DNA from: M3007 sp965249785 | Lineage (GTDB): Bacteria; Bacteroidota; Bacteroidia; Chitinophagales; Saprospiraceae | Direction: 5' to 3' | Length of the DNA stretch: 64,000 nucleotides | Assembly (NCBI GenBank): GCA_965249785.1 | Contig: CBDFMU010000027.1 | Location: 186,001 to 250,000, forward strand | Shown here: positions 1 through 9,947 of the stretch, piece after piece | Layout: every line of letters starts with the position of its first letter | How positions within the stretch are numbered: the first letter of the stretch is position 1 | Program-made: the position numbers and the translations under genes | The notes under the pieces: generated by a model | Databases searched by the model: none | Told to the model about the DNA's origin: nothing | What the model saw: the letters and a program-made list of their open reading frames with translations, nothing else

Positions 1-750
1 AAAATACCGCGCGTGGTGGTCAGTACCACTGATCCTAATCCTTTGGTGGCAGGCCAAGGATTGCAAAAACTGCGGGCGGCGGGTGTAGAAGTCACGGCGG
101 GCATTTTGGAGACCGAAGGTCGCTGGCTCAATCGCGCATTTTTTACCTGGATTACTGAGCGACGACCTTACATTATCTTAAAATGGGCGCAAAGTCGCGA
201 TGGCTATCTGGGCCGCGTGGGCGAACGCACCGCTATTTCCGGACCAGCGACGCAGCGGCTGGTACATCGTTGGCGCAGCGAGGTGGACGCTATTTTGGTG
301 GGATCAACGACGGCTATCTGTAGACAATCCTCAAGATTGGATAATCGCCTGTTTTTTGGAAAATCTCCACTGCGCCTGACTTTCGATATTGGTGGTCGGC
401 TTCCTGGTACGGCGCATTTATTGGATGACAGCGTTCCCACCTGGATATTTGGACCGCCCAGAAGAGGCCGCTGGGAGCGAACGCAGTTTTTTCGCACTAC
501 CGAAAAAATACTGATTTCCGATTTATTAGCACAATTACATACTGATAACAGAGCTATATTATTCGTGGAAGGCGGCAGTCAGACGTTGCAACAATGGATA
601 GCGGAAGGCTGGTGGGATGAAATTCGGGTGATAGAAAATGAGCGTAGTTTGGGCGAAGGAGTGGCCGCGCCGAGGGTGCCAGTGGGGGCAGTTTTACGGG
701 AGGTTTATCGAGTGGGCGGGGATGTGGTGGAAATATGGGCGAAGGAATAG
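1..750 (+). CDS. ribD: Riboflavin biosynthesis protein RibD, C-terminal reductase part (5' end outside window)
   Basis: The frame is open from base 1, so the gene begins upstream of the window; about 249 residues are visible. RibD deaminates and then reduces the pyrimidine intermediate of riboflavin synthesis in the cytoplasm. The start matches the deaminase-reductase hinge (VVVSTTDPNPLVAGQGL), followed by the reductase-domain opening (IILKWAQSRDGYLG), where a family Leu is replaced by Arg, and late by FVEGGSQTLQQWI, the conserved VEGG substrate-site motif. The zinc-binding deaminase motif would lie in the missing N-terminus. The identity is clear from order and spacing of the motifs. The ribF gene of the same pathway is about 40 kb away, so the pathway is not clustered here. 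Confidence 0.9.
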   Translation, partial: KIPRVVVSTTDPNPLVAGQGLQKLRAAGVEVTAGILETEGRWLNRAFFTWITERRPYIILKWAQSRDGYLGRVGERTAISGPATQRLVHRWRSEVDAILVGSTTAICRQSSRLDNRLFFGKSPLRLTFDIGGRLPGTAHLLDDSVPTWIFGPPRRGRWERTQFFRTTEKILISDLLAQLHTDNRAILFVEGGSQTLQQWIAEGWWDEIRVIENERSLGEGVAAPRVPVGAVLREVYRVGGDVVEIWAKE

Positions 751-858
751 GGTCGAAGAAAAATGTCCATGCAGTGGCGGCAATCCTCCATTTTTCAGGA
801 GAAAAGACGGCCGCACCTTTGCAGCGTCAATCAGACATCACCTGTTAATTCAAGAAAA

Positions 859-1407
859 ATGACCAATTTCACGGTTCCAACCAAAGCCACCGTTAGCGTG
901 GGCAACCAGTCTATTTTTGATAACCTGGAAAAGGCACTGGGCTTCGTACCGAATTTGTACGCCGTAATGGCTTACTCGGAGACCGGCCTGGGCAACTACC
1001 TGCAATTCCAGAACGGCAAAACATCCCTGACTAAAAAAGAAAAAGAAGCAGTGAACCTGGTAGTCAGTCAGGTAAATGGCTGCCGTTATTGCCAGTCCGC
1101 CCATACCGTTCTCGGGAAAATGAATGGATTCAGTGATGACCAAATCCTGGAAATCAGGGGCGGCAGCGCATCATTCGATCCAAAATTGCATGCGATGGTA
1201 GATCTGGCCGAGCAAATCACCTCGACCAAAGGCCACCCCGATCAGGTCGTACTGCAGCAGTTTTTTGATGCCGGATATACCCAGGGCTCGCTGGTGGATG
1301 TGGTGATGGCCATCGCCGATAAAATCGCAATGAATTACCTGCACAATATCACGCAGGTGCCGATTGACTTTCCGGTAGCCCCTGTGCTGGAAGCGGCGGC
1401 AGTATAA
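859..1407 (+). CDS. Carboxymuconolactone decarboxylase / AhpD-like peroxidase-associated protein
   Basis: A 182-residue protein of the AhpD/CMD all-helical fold. The diagnostic AhpD redox site is visible at about residues 74-82 as CRYCQSAH (CxxC followed by His after three residues), which in the family cycles a disulfide to reduce peroxides or peroxidase partners. I chose the ATG at 859 because family proteins begin a few residues before the QSIFDNLEKALGFVPNLYAVMAYSE segment; an in-frame upstream ATG at 763 would add 32 unconserved residues. It is followed at short distance by a DUF1348 gene and a flavin-binding PPOX gene in the same direction, which suggests one oxidative-stress or detoxification transcript. 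The substrate cannot be read from sequence. Confidence 0.88.
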   Translation: MTNFTVPTKATVSVGNQSIFDNLEKALGFVPNLYAVMAYSETGLGNYLQFQNGKTSLTKKEKEAVNLVVSQVNGCRYCQSAHTVLGKMNGFSDDQILEIRGGSASFDPKLHAMVDLAEQITSTKGHPDQVVLQQFFDAGYTQGSLVDVVMAIADKIAMNYLHNITQVPIDFPVAPVLEAAAV

Positions 1408-1495
1408 ATTTTGTATTGATAATAGACCTGTTACAGGGTGGAGAAAGTACAAACGGCTACTTTCTCCATCCTCCATTTTTTCTAATTTAAATATT

Positions 1496-1907
1496 ATGGA
1501 ACAAAGACTTCCGCTCCCCCCTTTTACCGAAGAAACTGCCCGCCAGAAAGTGCAAATGGCGGAAGATGCCTGGAATAGTCAGGACCCGGAACGTATTGCC
1601 CTGGCTTATACCGTGGATACCGAATGGCGTAACCGTACAGAATTTATCAATGGACGCGCTGCGGTAGTTGCCTTTCTGCAACGGAAATGGGAAAAAGAAT
1701 TGCATTATAAACTTCGGAAGGAATTATGGGGTTTTCGTGGCAATCGCATGGCGCGTTCGTTTTGAATATGAATACCAGGATGCGGCAGGCCAGTGGTTTC
1801 GGGCCTATGGCAACGAGAACTGGGAATTCGATGAAAATGGCCTGATGGCCCGACGTTATGCCAGTATCAACGACCTGGCCATCGCAGAGCAGGATAGAAA
1901 ATTATAG
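1496..1907 (+). pseudogene. DUF1348 (SnoaL/NTF2-like) protein, interrupted by a one-base insertion
   Basis: The first frame (1496-1765) reads a typical DUF1348 start, with PLPPFTEETARQKVQMAEDAWN and WRNRTEFINGR, then stops just after GNRMARSF. The family sequence continues in the next frame as VRFEYEYQDAAGQWFRAYGN and ENWEFDENGLM, ending at 1907. Removing one base near 1754 (within gcgcg) restores an uninterrupted 136-residue protein, and the total length of 412 bases equals a multiple of three plus one. Members are small cone-shaped NTF2-fold proteins of unknown or hydrolase/isomerase-like function. Both halves are well conserved, so the lesion is either very recent or a sequence error. It sits between the AhpD-like and PPOX genes. 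Confidence 0.85.
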
Positions 1908-1929
1908 TTTGTACCATCAAATCTAAGTC

Positions 1930-2496
1930 ATGGCAAAGAATTTTGGCGCAATCGCCTTTACTGCCGCCGTCAAAGCGATGCAGGAAAAACTGGGTAGCCG
2001 GGCTGCCTACGCAAGGATGGAACAGGAGACTTATCTGGATGGGTTCACTGTTCAAGAGATGGATTTTATCGCCCAACGGGATAGTTTTTATATGGCGACC
2101 ATCGGGGAGAATGGTTACCCGTATATTCAGCATCGAGGCGGATCAAAAGGCTTCTTGAAGGTGCTGGATGCCAATCGGCTGGGATTTATTGATTTTAAAG
2201 GGAATATGCAGTATATTTCGGTGGGCAATCTGGCGACGAACGATAAGGTCTCGATTATTCTGGTGGATTATCCAGCCCGAACAAGGCTTAAAATATACGC
2301 CAAAGCCGAAATAGTGTCCCTGCAAGATCAACCCGATCTGTATAAATCCCTTGATTTGGCGGCTTATAAGTTTCGCCCGGAACGAATGATTGTATTACAC
2401 GTAGAAGCGTATGACTGGAATTGCCCGCAACATATTACCCCGCGCTATACGTTGGAAGAAATAGAAGAGGCATTTGCGCCAGCAACCGAAGAATAA
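1930..2496 (+). CDS. Pyridoxamine 5'-phosphate oxidase family (FMN-binding split barrel) protein
   Basis: A 188-residue protein of the PPOX-like split-barrel family. It has a helical N-terminal lead (about 1-45) and then the barrel, with FYMATIGENGYPYIQHRGG and GFIDFKGNMQYISVGNL, the segments that normally hold FMN phosphate and isoalloxazine contacts, and VDYPARTRLKIYAKAEIV. The C-terminal DWNCPQHITPRYT is typical of the subgroup often annotated as flavin-nucleotide-binding or FAD/FMN-containing oxidoreductase. Its reaction is unknown; it is not the PdxH vitamin B6 enzyme, which has a different C-terminus. It starts 22 bases after the DUF1348 frame and probably belongs to the same transcript. 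Confidence 0.85.
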   Translation: MAKNFGAIAFTAAVKAMQEKLGSRAAYARMEQETYLDGFTVQEMDFIAQRDSFYMATIGENGYPYIQHRGGSKGFLKVLDANRLGFIDFKGNMQYISVGNLATNDKVSIILVDYPARTRLKIYAKAEIVSLQDQPDLYKSLDLAAYKFRPERMIVLHVEAYDWNCPQHITPRYTLEEIEEAFAPATEE

Positions 2497-2656
2497 GCCT
2501 CCTGCGACCATATAAGTAAGGAGACAGTATTAAGGAGTCAGGCGATAATTCATTAGCAATTATTTTTTTTGCACAACTTTAAATGTCAATTAATTCTGTC
2601 CACCTACATAGAATAAAATATGTAAATTATTGATTAACAACATTTCAACAACCATA

Positions 2657-3556
2657 ATGTTTCATCCTTCCTCTTTTACCCTCATCAATCCACAAAATGG
2701 CAATCTGGCTTTCAAGGTACTCTCTTTTGACGATAACAGCCATTTCGATCATTTACAGCGAAATAATTACTATTCCATTATTTGGGTCATAGCAGGCAAT
2801 GGTGACGTAAAATCAGATTTTTCTTTATATCCTTTTGTGCCAAATACCTTGTTTGCCTTTGCGCCTTATCAACCTTTCATGCTTTCTGCTCAGGAAAACA
2901 TACAAGGTGTGGCGATTTATTTTCATCCCGATTTTTTTTGTATCCACAAACACCACAAAGAAGTAACCTGTGCCGGGGTGCTGTTTAACAATATTTACCA
3001 GCCGCCTTTTGCTGTAATGGACGAACCTTCGGTAATTACCTTTAAAATGGTACTGGAACAGATAAAAACCGAGATGCACCAACCAGCTTTGGCGCAGTAT
3101 GAATTATTAGTTTCTTACTTGAAAATACTATTAATTACAGCATCCAGACTAAAAATACAACAGAATACGGACGCACAGCCCCATTCAACGGATTTAAAAG
3201 AACCCTTTATTCTGCAAAACCTGAAAGATGCGATAGAGACCCATTATCGAAATAAACATTCAGCCAGTGATTACGCGGAAGTGTTGAATATATCGGCCAA
3301 AGCCCTGGCCAAAATCACTAAAACTTATTTTAATAAAACGCTGACTGATTTAATTGCCGAACGCATTATTATTGAAGCCAAACGCGAATTGTATTTAACG
3401 AATAAGCCAGTCAAAGAGATCGCTTACGAACTCGGCTATACGGATGAGTTTTATTTTAGCCGGTTCTTTAAAATTAATGCCGACGTTTCACCACAAATTT
3501 ATCGCGAGACGGTTGGTTTTGGCAGAGGAGAAGAACCCACATTGGTAGTTAACTAA
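2657..3556 (+). CDS. AraC family transcriptional regulator
   Basis: A 299-residue regulator. The N-terminal half (about 1-165) looks like a cupin sensor (YYSIIWVIAGNGDVKSD and NTLFAFAPYQPFML), and the C-terminal 95 residues form the double helix-turn-helix: YAEVLNISAKALAKITK, then the conserved second helix pair around PVKEIAYELGYTDEFYFSRFFK. I chose ATG 2657; a TTG at 2630 in frame would add nine residues. The gene is about 160 bases downstream of the PPOX gene on the same strand and may control the preceding redox cluster, which is an inference from position only. The intergenic gap is AT-rich with no clear hairpin. Confidence 0.88.
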   Translation: MFHPSSFTLINPQNGNLAFKVLSFDDNSHFDHLQRNNYYSIIWVIAGNGDVKSDFSLYPFVPNTLFAFAPYQPFMLSAQENIQGVAIYFHPDFFCIHKHHKEVTCAGVLFNNIYQPPFAVMDEPSVITFKMVLEQIKTEMHQPALAQYELLVSYLKILLITASRLKIQQNTDAQPHSTDLKEPFILQNLKDAIETHYRNKHSASDYAEVLNISAKALAKITKTYFNKTLTDLIAERIIIEAKRELYLTNKPVKEIAYELGYTDEFYFSRFFKINADVSPQIYRETVGFGRGEEPTLVVN

Positions 3557-3633
3557 CTAATGTTACGCACAACCAGAGTAAGTCGTAGTCCAACTTTGAG
3601 TCGAACTACCACTGCTGTTTATTAATTAAATTC

Positions 3634-4485
3634 CTACCCAAACAATGCCCCCTGCGCCGCCATTTCCCCCGTCTTCTCACTTTCCGCTGTTTGCACCTCC
3701 GCAGGCGCATCCGGCAAAAGCCGTTTTACAATACGCAACTGATGCGAATAGCGGTTTTGTTCGCGGTTAAAAATACCGAAATGGTCGAGTTTGTCTACTC
3801 GTACCTGGCCCGACGCATGGATAATGTGGCAATCCGGCAAAATGATGCCCACGTGCGTAATATCACCTTTACCATTATCAAAAAAAGCAAGGTCGCCGGC
3901 CTGGCATTGTTCCATAAAATCTACGGGACGGCCCTGATTTACTTGTTGAGACGCATCGCGCAGAAGGCGTACGCCAGCGATTTTGAAAACCATTTGGGTC
4001 AATCCAGAGCAATCAATTCCGAACGGCGAACGCCCGCCCCAGAGATAAGGCGCGTGGAGATAACGCCGGGCAATTCTGACCAACCAGTCGCTGGTTTGCG
4101 GCACTTGACCAAGCGTGGCGACTGGACCAGAAAATTGAAAAGACTGTTCCCCCAGCCGACAGCGCAGTCCGTCGTAGCCAGGCAGCACCGCGCCCAATGT
4201 AATCGGAATGAAGTGATCGGCGGCCATAAGCCCTTCCACCAGCGATAGACTAATGGCCGACTGACTGCGGGAGTCCTCGAACTCGCTGGGGGTCAAGCGT
4301 TTGATTTGCTTACTATCTACCCAACCGCTATAACCATCCCAACTGCACCGCACGTGCCGCCAATTGTCTTTTTGCTCATCTATTTCCATCGTTTCGCCAA
4401 AAAGCAGTTGCGATACCATCTCGCTCTTGTCGGAGGGTTGGGCACGCAAAGGAGCGATAGAAACCTGGCAGGCGGCGTATTCCAT
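3634..4485 (-). CDS. C40 (NlpC/P60) family cysteine peptidase with SH3 domain
   Basis: A 283-residue protein with an N-terminal bacterial SH3 domain (about 5-70, RAQPSDKSEMVSQLLFGE and WDGYSGWVDSKQI), a linker, and an NlpC/P60 catalytic domain (about 140-260). The catalytic Cys is in FGIDCSGLTQMVF, the His in GDITHVGIIL and the third polar residue in HIIHASG. No signal peptide or lipobox is present, so it probably acts in the cytoplasm on peptidoglycan-derived peptides, like the gamma-D-glutamyl-L-amino acid endopeptidases (YkfC/DPP VI type). It lies 7 bases after the M42 aminopeptidase gene on the same strand, suggesting co-expression of two peptide-trimming enzymes. Confidence 0.9.
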   Translation of the reverse strand: MEYAACQVSIAPLRAQPSDKSEMVSQLLFGETMEIDEQKDNWRHVRCSWDGYSGWVDSKQIKRLTPSEFEDSRSQSAISLSLVEGLMAADHFIPITLGAVLPGYDGLRCRLGEQSFQFSGPVATLGQVPQTSDWLVRIARRYLHAPYLWGGRSPFGIDCSGLTQMVFKIAGVRLLRDASQQVNQGRPVDFMEQCQAGDLAFFDNGKGDITHVGIILPDCHIIHASGQVRVDKLDHFGIFNREQNRYSHQLRIVKRLLPDAPAEVQTAESEKTGEMAAQGALFG

Positions 4486-4492
4486 AGTAAAG

Positions 4493-5632
4493 CTATAAAC
4501 GATGAACTATGAATGATAAACTATTGTGAATACCACGTTCCTCCAGCGTTGAAAAATACCGGAAATCGTGACCACTTTCGATGCGCTGCAGCGTCTCATA
4601 GATCAGCCGGATCAGATTATTGACATCGTCTTTGTGGGCCATTTCTACCGTGGTGTGCATATAACGCAGGGGCAAAGAAATCAATGCCGAAGGTACGCCA
4701 CCATTGGAATAAGCAAAAGCGTCGGTGTCGGTGCCAGTCACCCGGCTGGCGGCTTCCCGTTGAAAGGGGATTTCCTTGGCTTCGGCAGATTCGATAATAA
4801 GATCGAGCAATCCCTGGTGCACGGCTGGCGCGTAGGTCACTGAAGGGCCATTGCCACAGCGGGTATCGCCGTGTTTTTTTACATTAATCAACGGCGTATG
4901 CGTGTCGTGGGTTACGTCGGTAATGATCGCCACATCTGGCCGAATAGAGTGCGTCACCATCTCCGCTCCGCGTAACCCGACTTCTTCCTGCACGGAATTG
5001 ACGATGTACAGGCTGTAAGGCAGTTTTATCTGATTTTCGTGCAATAAACGCGCAACTTCGGCAATGCAAAAACCACCAATCCGGTTGTCCAAAGCGCGCC
5101 CGACGTAGTAGCGATCATTGAGAATGGTAAATTCGTCCTGAAAAGTAATGACGCAGCCCACGTGAATACCCATTTTTAACACCTCTTCTTTGTCCTTTGC
5201 GCCCACGTCTACGGTAATATTTTCGAGCATCGGCGCCAGGGTGGCATCTTTATCAGTACGCGTATGGATAGCGGGCCAGCCGAACAGCCCTTCTACTTTG
5301 CCGCCCTTGCGCAGGTGTACCCACACGCGCATGGAAGGCGCAATGAGGTGATCGCTGCCGCCGTTGCGAATCACGTAAATGAAGCCGTCGTCGGAAATAT
5401 AGTTGACAAACCAGGAAATTTCGTCGGCATGACCTTCGATCACCACCTTATAAGGCTGGCCGGGATTGATGATGCCATAAGCGGTGCCATAATTATCCAA
5501 TTGCCATTCATCCAGATAAGGACGAAGATATTCGAGCCACAGCTTTTGTCCCGACCATTCAAAACCGGTGGGGCTGGCATTATTGAGATAACGGCGGAGA
5601 AAATTTTCAGAATCAGAGGTGATGACCTGCAT
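4493..5632 (-). CDS. M42 family metallopeptidase (tetrahedral aminopeptidase type)
   Basis: A 379-residue dinuclear metal aminopeptidase. The expected ligands are in order: His and Asp in VIEGHADEISWF, the bridging Asp in YVGRALDNRIGG, the catalytic Glu pair in NSVQEEVGLRGAE, the Asp in AIITDVTHDTH, and a C-terminal His in RYMHTTVEMAHKDDV. M42 enzymes assemble into large self-compartmentalised particles in the cytoplasm and degrade oligopeptides. Family members are about 340-370 residues, so the length is normal. The C-terminal tail after RYFSTLEERG is not conserved. It is between pyrE upstream and the C40 peptidase downstream, all leftward. Confidence 0.92.
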   Translation of the reverse strand: MQVITSDSENFLRRYLNNASPTGFEWSGQKLWLEYLRPYLDEWQLDNYGTAYGIINPGQPYKVVIEGHADEISWFVNYISDDGFIYVIRNGGSDHLIAPSMRVWVHLRKGGKVEGLFGWPAIHTRTDKDATLAPMLENITVDVGAKDKEEVLKMGIHVGCVITFQDEFTILNDRYYVGRALDNRIGGFCIAEVARLLHENQIKLPYSLYIVNSVQEEVGLRGAEMVTHSIRPDVAIITDVTHDTHTPLINVKKHGDTRCGNGPSVTYAPAVHQGLLDLIIESAEAKEIPFQREAASRVTGTDTDAFAYSNGGVPSALISLPLRYMHTTVEMAHKDDVNNLIRLIYETLQRIESGHDFRYFSTLEERGIHNSLSFIVHRL

Positions 5633-5790
5633 TCGATTAAATTAGTTAGATGTAGTGCTCGCTAAGTAAATGTACTATTAGACAATATAGTGGCGAATTA
5701 AATTCAACACATTGCCGTAAAATGGCTTAAACTACTTTTAGTCAAATTATTGGATGATAGTCGTGTTTTATGGGTGTAATAGTTTGTATT

Positions 5791-6420
5791 TCAAGCGTAT
5801 AAGGCACCCCAACCCGCAGGGTTTTCGCGCCATTTTTTCAAAATAGTTAATTCAGCCGCTGTAATATATCCACTGTGAGCGGCTTCCTGAACGAGCGCAT
5901 CATAGTTAGTCAGTGTTTGAAAAAGCACTCCTTTCTCCGCGAAAGCAGTGTCAGCTGCAGCAAAGCCATACTGGAAAATAGCCAGTACGCCGACGACTTC
6001 CGCGCCTGCTTCACGCAGGGCATCTACGGCCAACAGACAACTGCCGCCCGTGCTGATGAGGTCTTCGATGACTAACACTCGTTGCCCCGCCTGCAATTCA
6101 CCTTCGATCAGGTTGCGCCGACCGTGGTCTTTGGCACTTCCGCGAACATAAATGAAAGGTTTTTTCAAAATATCGGCCAGCAATACACCGTGCGGAATAC
6201 CCGCCGTAGCGACTCCGGCTACCACATCGAAATCGCCAAAATGCCTGGAGTGTTCTGCCAGCGCGTTTTTTAGATAGGTACGAACGTCGGGGTAGGAAAG
6301 GGCAACCCGATTGTCGCAATAGATTGGCGACAGCAGCCCGGAGGCCCAGGTGAAGGGATCGTGGGGGTTGAGTTTCACGGCCTGAACGGCGAGCAGGTGG
6401 CGGGCGACGGTAGCTTGCAT
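5791..6420 (-). CDS. pyrE: Orotate phosphoribosyltransferase
   Basis: A 209-residue type I phosphoribosyltransferase that joins orotate to PRPP to give OMP in pyrimidine synthesis. The PRPP loop is seen as RVLVIEDLISTGGSCLLAV (about 115-133), the substrate-binding stretch as WASGLLSPIYCDNR near the N-terminus, and the flexible catalytic loop as RGSAKDHGRRNLIEGE. Length and motif order are those of bacterial PyrE. It is divergently transcribed from the NUDIX gene, with about 125 bases between starts, and is followed by the M42 gene after 158 bases. No pyrimidine attenuator or hairpin was recognised upstream. Confidence 0.95.
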   Translation of the reverse strand: MQATVARHLLAVQAVKLNPHDPFTWASGLLSPIYCDNRVALSYPDVRTYLKNALAEHSRHFGDFDVVAGVATAGIPHGVLLADILKKPFIYVRGSAKDHGRRNLIEGELQAGQRVLVIEDLISTGGSCLLAVDALREAGAEVVGVLAIFQYGFAAADTAFAEKGVLFQTLTNYDALVQEAAHSGYITAAELTILKKWRENPAGWGALYA

Positions 6421-6545
6421 CAGTTACTGTTGAATAATTTGGCGTTTTGGAAACCGCCAGAAAACATGGTGATATTTTTAAGTGGCGCCAAATGACGCTC
6501 AATGTACCGATGACACCTAATATTGCGACAAAAATGCTCGAAAAA

Positions 6546-7193
6546 ATGGGGCCGCAAAAGTATAAAATCTACATAAATGGTACGCCTGTTTTTCTGACCA
6601 CGGTCGCGGGGGCTGCCGAACTGGGCTATAGTGCTGATAAACAGACGTTTGTCGCGCCTTACATTGGCAGAAAAAAAATGCTGAAACAGTATTTGGACCT
6701 GCTCGATAAGAATCCGCAGCAGCATGCCGTCGTTTTGTTTCACGATGATCTGGAACAATTATGGAGTGATTTTCAAGAATGTTTCAAAATATTGGAAGCG
6801 GCAGGCGGTTATGTCAAAAATGTGGAGGGTCAATTGCTGGTTTTCTATCGGCGCGGCTCCTGGGATATGCCCAAGGGGAAAATTGATCCCGGTGAAACGC
6901 CCGAACAAGCCGCTGTGCGCGAGGTGCAGGAAGAAACCGGCCTGCAACAATTGACGCTCGGAACGCTTCTTGGTCACACTTACCACACCTATCCACATAA
7001 GGGAAATCGCATTTTGAAAAAAACCTGGTGGTATGCCATGCAGACTCATGACACCGAAGTGACTCCGCAAACGGAGGAAGATATTGAGGAAATTCAGTGG
7101 GTGGAACCTGAAGCGTGGCTGGCTAGTGGGGTGACAGTGTATGGGAGTATTCAGGAGGTAATTGAGTGGGGAATAGCGAAAAGCAATACATGA
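6546..7193 (+). CDS. NUDIX hydrolase
   Basis: A roughly 215-residue protein with a perfect Nudix box at residues 111-133: G, five residues, E, seven residues, then REVQEETGL, with the upstream WDMPKGKI typical of family members acting on nucleoside diphosphate derivatives. The N-terminal 90 residues form an extra domain that starts KYKIYINGTPVFLT, seen in Bacteroidota members. I chose ATG 6546 because homologues start close to the KYKIYIN strand; in-frame ATGs at 6447, 6492, 6510 and 6534 are possible, and the longest would leave only 26 bases to the divergent pyrE start. The substrate is not predictable. Confidence 0.85.
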   Translation: MGPQKYKIYINGTPVFLTTVAGAAELGYSADKQTFVAPYIGRKKMLKQYLDLLDKNPQQHAVVLFHDDLEQLWSDFQECFKILEAAGGYVKNVEGQLLVFYRRGSWDMPKGKIDPGETPEQAAVREVQEETGLQQLTLGTLLGHTYHTYPHKGNRILKKTWWYAMQTHDTEVTPQTEEDIEEIQWVEPEAWLASGVTVYGSIQEVIEWGIAKSNT

Positions 7194-7359
7194 TAATTTA
7201 CGTATAAAGCACGTTTACGACGTTTGCTAAATTTTCCAGCGTTTCGTAAGCGGCAGTTTGTAGATTATGGGTAACAGCAATTACAGATATTATTGCTAGT
7301 TAGAATCAATTGTTACTTTGTCTAAAACTATTCGGGATGTAGCTTAAATTTATACTTCC

Positions 7360-9947
7360 CTACGCCGCATTCCGCGCTGCATTAATAATTCCAAACATCG
7401 CTCGCAGCACCAATTTGCGATAAATAGCCGCGTCTGCTTCCGGCAAACTGTCGTCTTGCAGTTTTTGCAACGCATACTGCTGAATAGCAATGAGCGGCAA
7501 CACAATTTGCTCGCGCAACTCAATGCTCGAGCGCGACATATCATTTTCTGACAGCAATTTCGATTGACCCGAAAGTTCGCGGAGCATTTTGTCGGTCAAT
7601 TCATATTCGTCGTACAGCATCTTCCAAAAATCGCCGAATTCCGGGTGATTAGCCAGATACTTGGTGGCTTTGAAATTGGATTTGGAAAGCGATTGCATCG
7701 AATTTTCCAGCAGGGTGCGGAAAAAAAGCGAGTGCTGATACAGCGCGTGCAACTCCTCGTGCCGCGACGACTGAAAGGCCGCAATAGCACTCCCCACGCC
7801 GTAGTAGCCGGGCACATTTTGCTTCATTTGCGCCCAGGCACCTACGAACGGAATGGCCCGCAGGTCTTCAAATCGCAGTGCTGCATCGCCGCTCCGTTTG
7901 GTCGGGCGACTGGCAATATTGCTATCACCGTACCATTTCAGCGGCGTTATTTTTTCCAGATACGGCACAAAATCGGGGTGATTTTTCAACTGCAAATAGG
8001 ACTGGTAAGCCGCATCGGCCAGATCATCGAGCAGTTGGTAATCGGCGGGCTTGAGTTCGCGGGATTGCTTGGGAAACAGGCGATTGCCTAAGCCCGCCGT
8101 CAACAGTCGCTCAATATTGAATGCCGCCGCTGCTTTGGTGCCATAAGTACTACTCACCGTTTGTCCCTGAATCGTGACTTGAATGCCTTGATTCTCAATG
8201 TCTTGTCCATGAGAAGCGTAGTAACTGGCATTGTTGCCACCGCCGCGTCCCGGAGGCCCACCCCGACCATCGAAGAAAATAACGGAGATGCCATTGGTGC
8301 GGCTCACCCGGCTCAATTCTTCTTTGGCGCGATAAATACTCCAGTTGGCGCGGAGATAACCGCCATCTTTAGTGCCGTCGGAAAAGCCGAGCATAATGGT
8401 CTGCACCTGGCCGCGCGCCGCGAGGTGACGGGCATAATGCGGGTGCGTGTAAAGTTGCTGCATCACCGCGCCGCAATCGGCCAGATCATCGATGGTCTCG
8501 AACAGCGGCACGATGTCCAGCGGAATATTCTTCGGGTCACCGCCTTTGCGATTGGGCGCATCTTGAAAAGTCAACTGCGCCAATGCCAGTACTTCGGCCA
8601 CGTTCCCGGCATTTTGACAATTAGAAATAATGTAGCGGTGGCAGCCAATTTCGCCATTGTCGCGCTGAATATCGCTGATAATGCGAAAGGAACGGATGGT
8701 TTCCTTGACGAACGGGTCGGTGAAATCGTTTTCGTCGAGGCGCATGGGCGTATTGAGCAAGAAATCCATCCGCTCGATTTCGCTGGCGGCATCGTAATCG
8801 AACGGCGTTTCCGAAGGAGATTTTTCCTGCCAATTTTGCAAAATAACCCGCCACACTTCGGTGTGTTTGCGACTATCCTGCCGCACATCGAGGCTGGCGA
8901 AATAGAAGCCAAACACGCGGATTTGGAGGATGAATTGGTCCAAATCATCTAAAAACAGGCTGTCATGGTCGCTAATCAGAATTTCCCGCGCCCGCACTAA
9001 ATCATCCAGTAAGTCCTGGCAGCGGTTGTAGCGTCTTTCGTCCTGCGGATTGTACAGCGTATTATAAATTTTTTCTTCCGCCGCAATAATGCACTCTTCC
9101 GTCCCGCGAAAAGTGAGGCGGCGGCGCAATAGCCGAACCTGCCGGTAATAACAACGCAGTATGCCTTTCCGCAGGCGTTGGGCCACTTCCAGCGTAGTAT
9201 CAGCGGTCACGAACGGATTACCATCGCGGTCGCCGCCGGGCCAAAAACCGAGGGCTAAGAGCCGTGGATTCTCAAAAGTTATCACCTCCTGGCCGAGGGC
9301 GCGCAATAGCCGGAACAGGATGTCGGGCAGCGTGTGAAAGAGCACGTTTTCCAAATACCAGCCCAGACTGATGGCCTCATCAATGGGCATCGGTTTCTCA
9401 CGATTCACAAAGGTCGTTTTGCCCAATTGCATGAGCAGCGACTGAATTTCCTCCAGTTCATTTTCCCGAATCTGCTTTCCCAGGTCATTGATGATGCCTA
9501 ATACTTTGCCGGGATAAAACTGCGTGGGGTGCGCCGTGAGCACCAAACGAACGCTGTAATGTCGAATTTTTTCGAGCAGTTGTTCCTGTAAATCCTTGGA
9601 ATCGAGCCGATTAAGCAGATGCTTTAAAGAGCCGGGGCCGTTCATTTCGTGGATTTGGCGAAAAGTGCATCTTCCACCGAATCGAACAACACCACCTGCC
9701 GCTCTACGTATTGGATGAAATAAAACAGTAGATCGTGCCGCTCTTTGGGCGACGCATTTTCAAAATATTCATTCCAGAAACCCTCCACAATCTCGTCTGG
9801 ACGTTTGCCCGCGTCAAAGCCATTTTTGCAGTATTGGGCAAACAAGGCCAGATGGGTGCCGGCTGCTTCAATACCTTTGAAAGGCAAACTCAGGAACAAG
9901 CTATTGTAAGTATGATATAGCAGCGCAGTGGACGTATTGGTGGACAT
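7360..9947 (-). CDS. ppc: Phosphoenolpyruvate carboxylase, split into two frames by a one-base deletion
   Basis: PEPC carboxylates PEP to oxaloacetate (anaplerosis). The main frame, 7360-9645, holds the catalytic motifs: VRLVLTAHPTQFYPGK with the active His, GFSDGTKDGGYLRANW, FDGRGGPPGRGGG, and IPFVGAWAQMKQNVPGYYGVG, a Bacteroidota-type version. The family N-terminus (YHTYNSLFLSLPFKGIEAAG up to YVERQVVLFDSVEDALF) lies in another frame, 9642-9947. Upstream of the second frame's ATG, codons for QIHE precede MNGPGSL without a stop, exactly as homologues continue, so adding one base to the A4 run at 9661-9664 restores an 862-residue enzyme. The internal ATG overlapping the first stop is therefore not a true start. 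A homopolymer sequencing error is the simplest cause. Confidence 0.9.
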
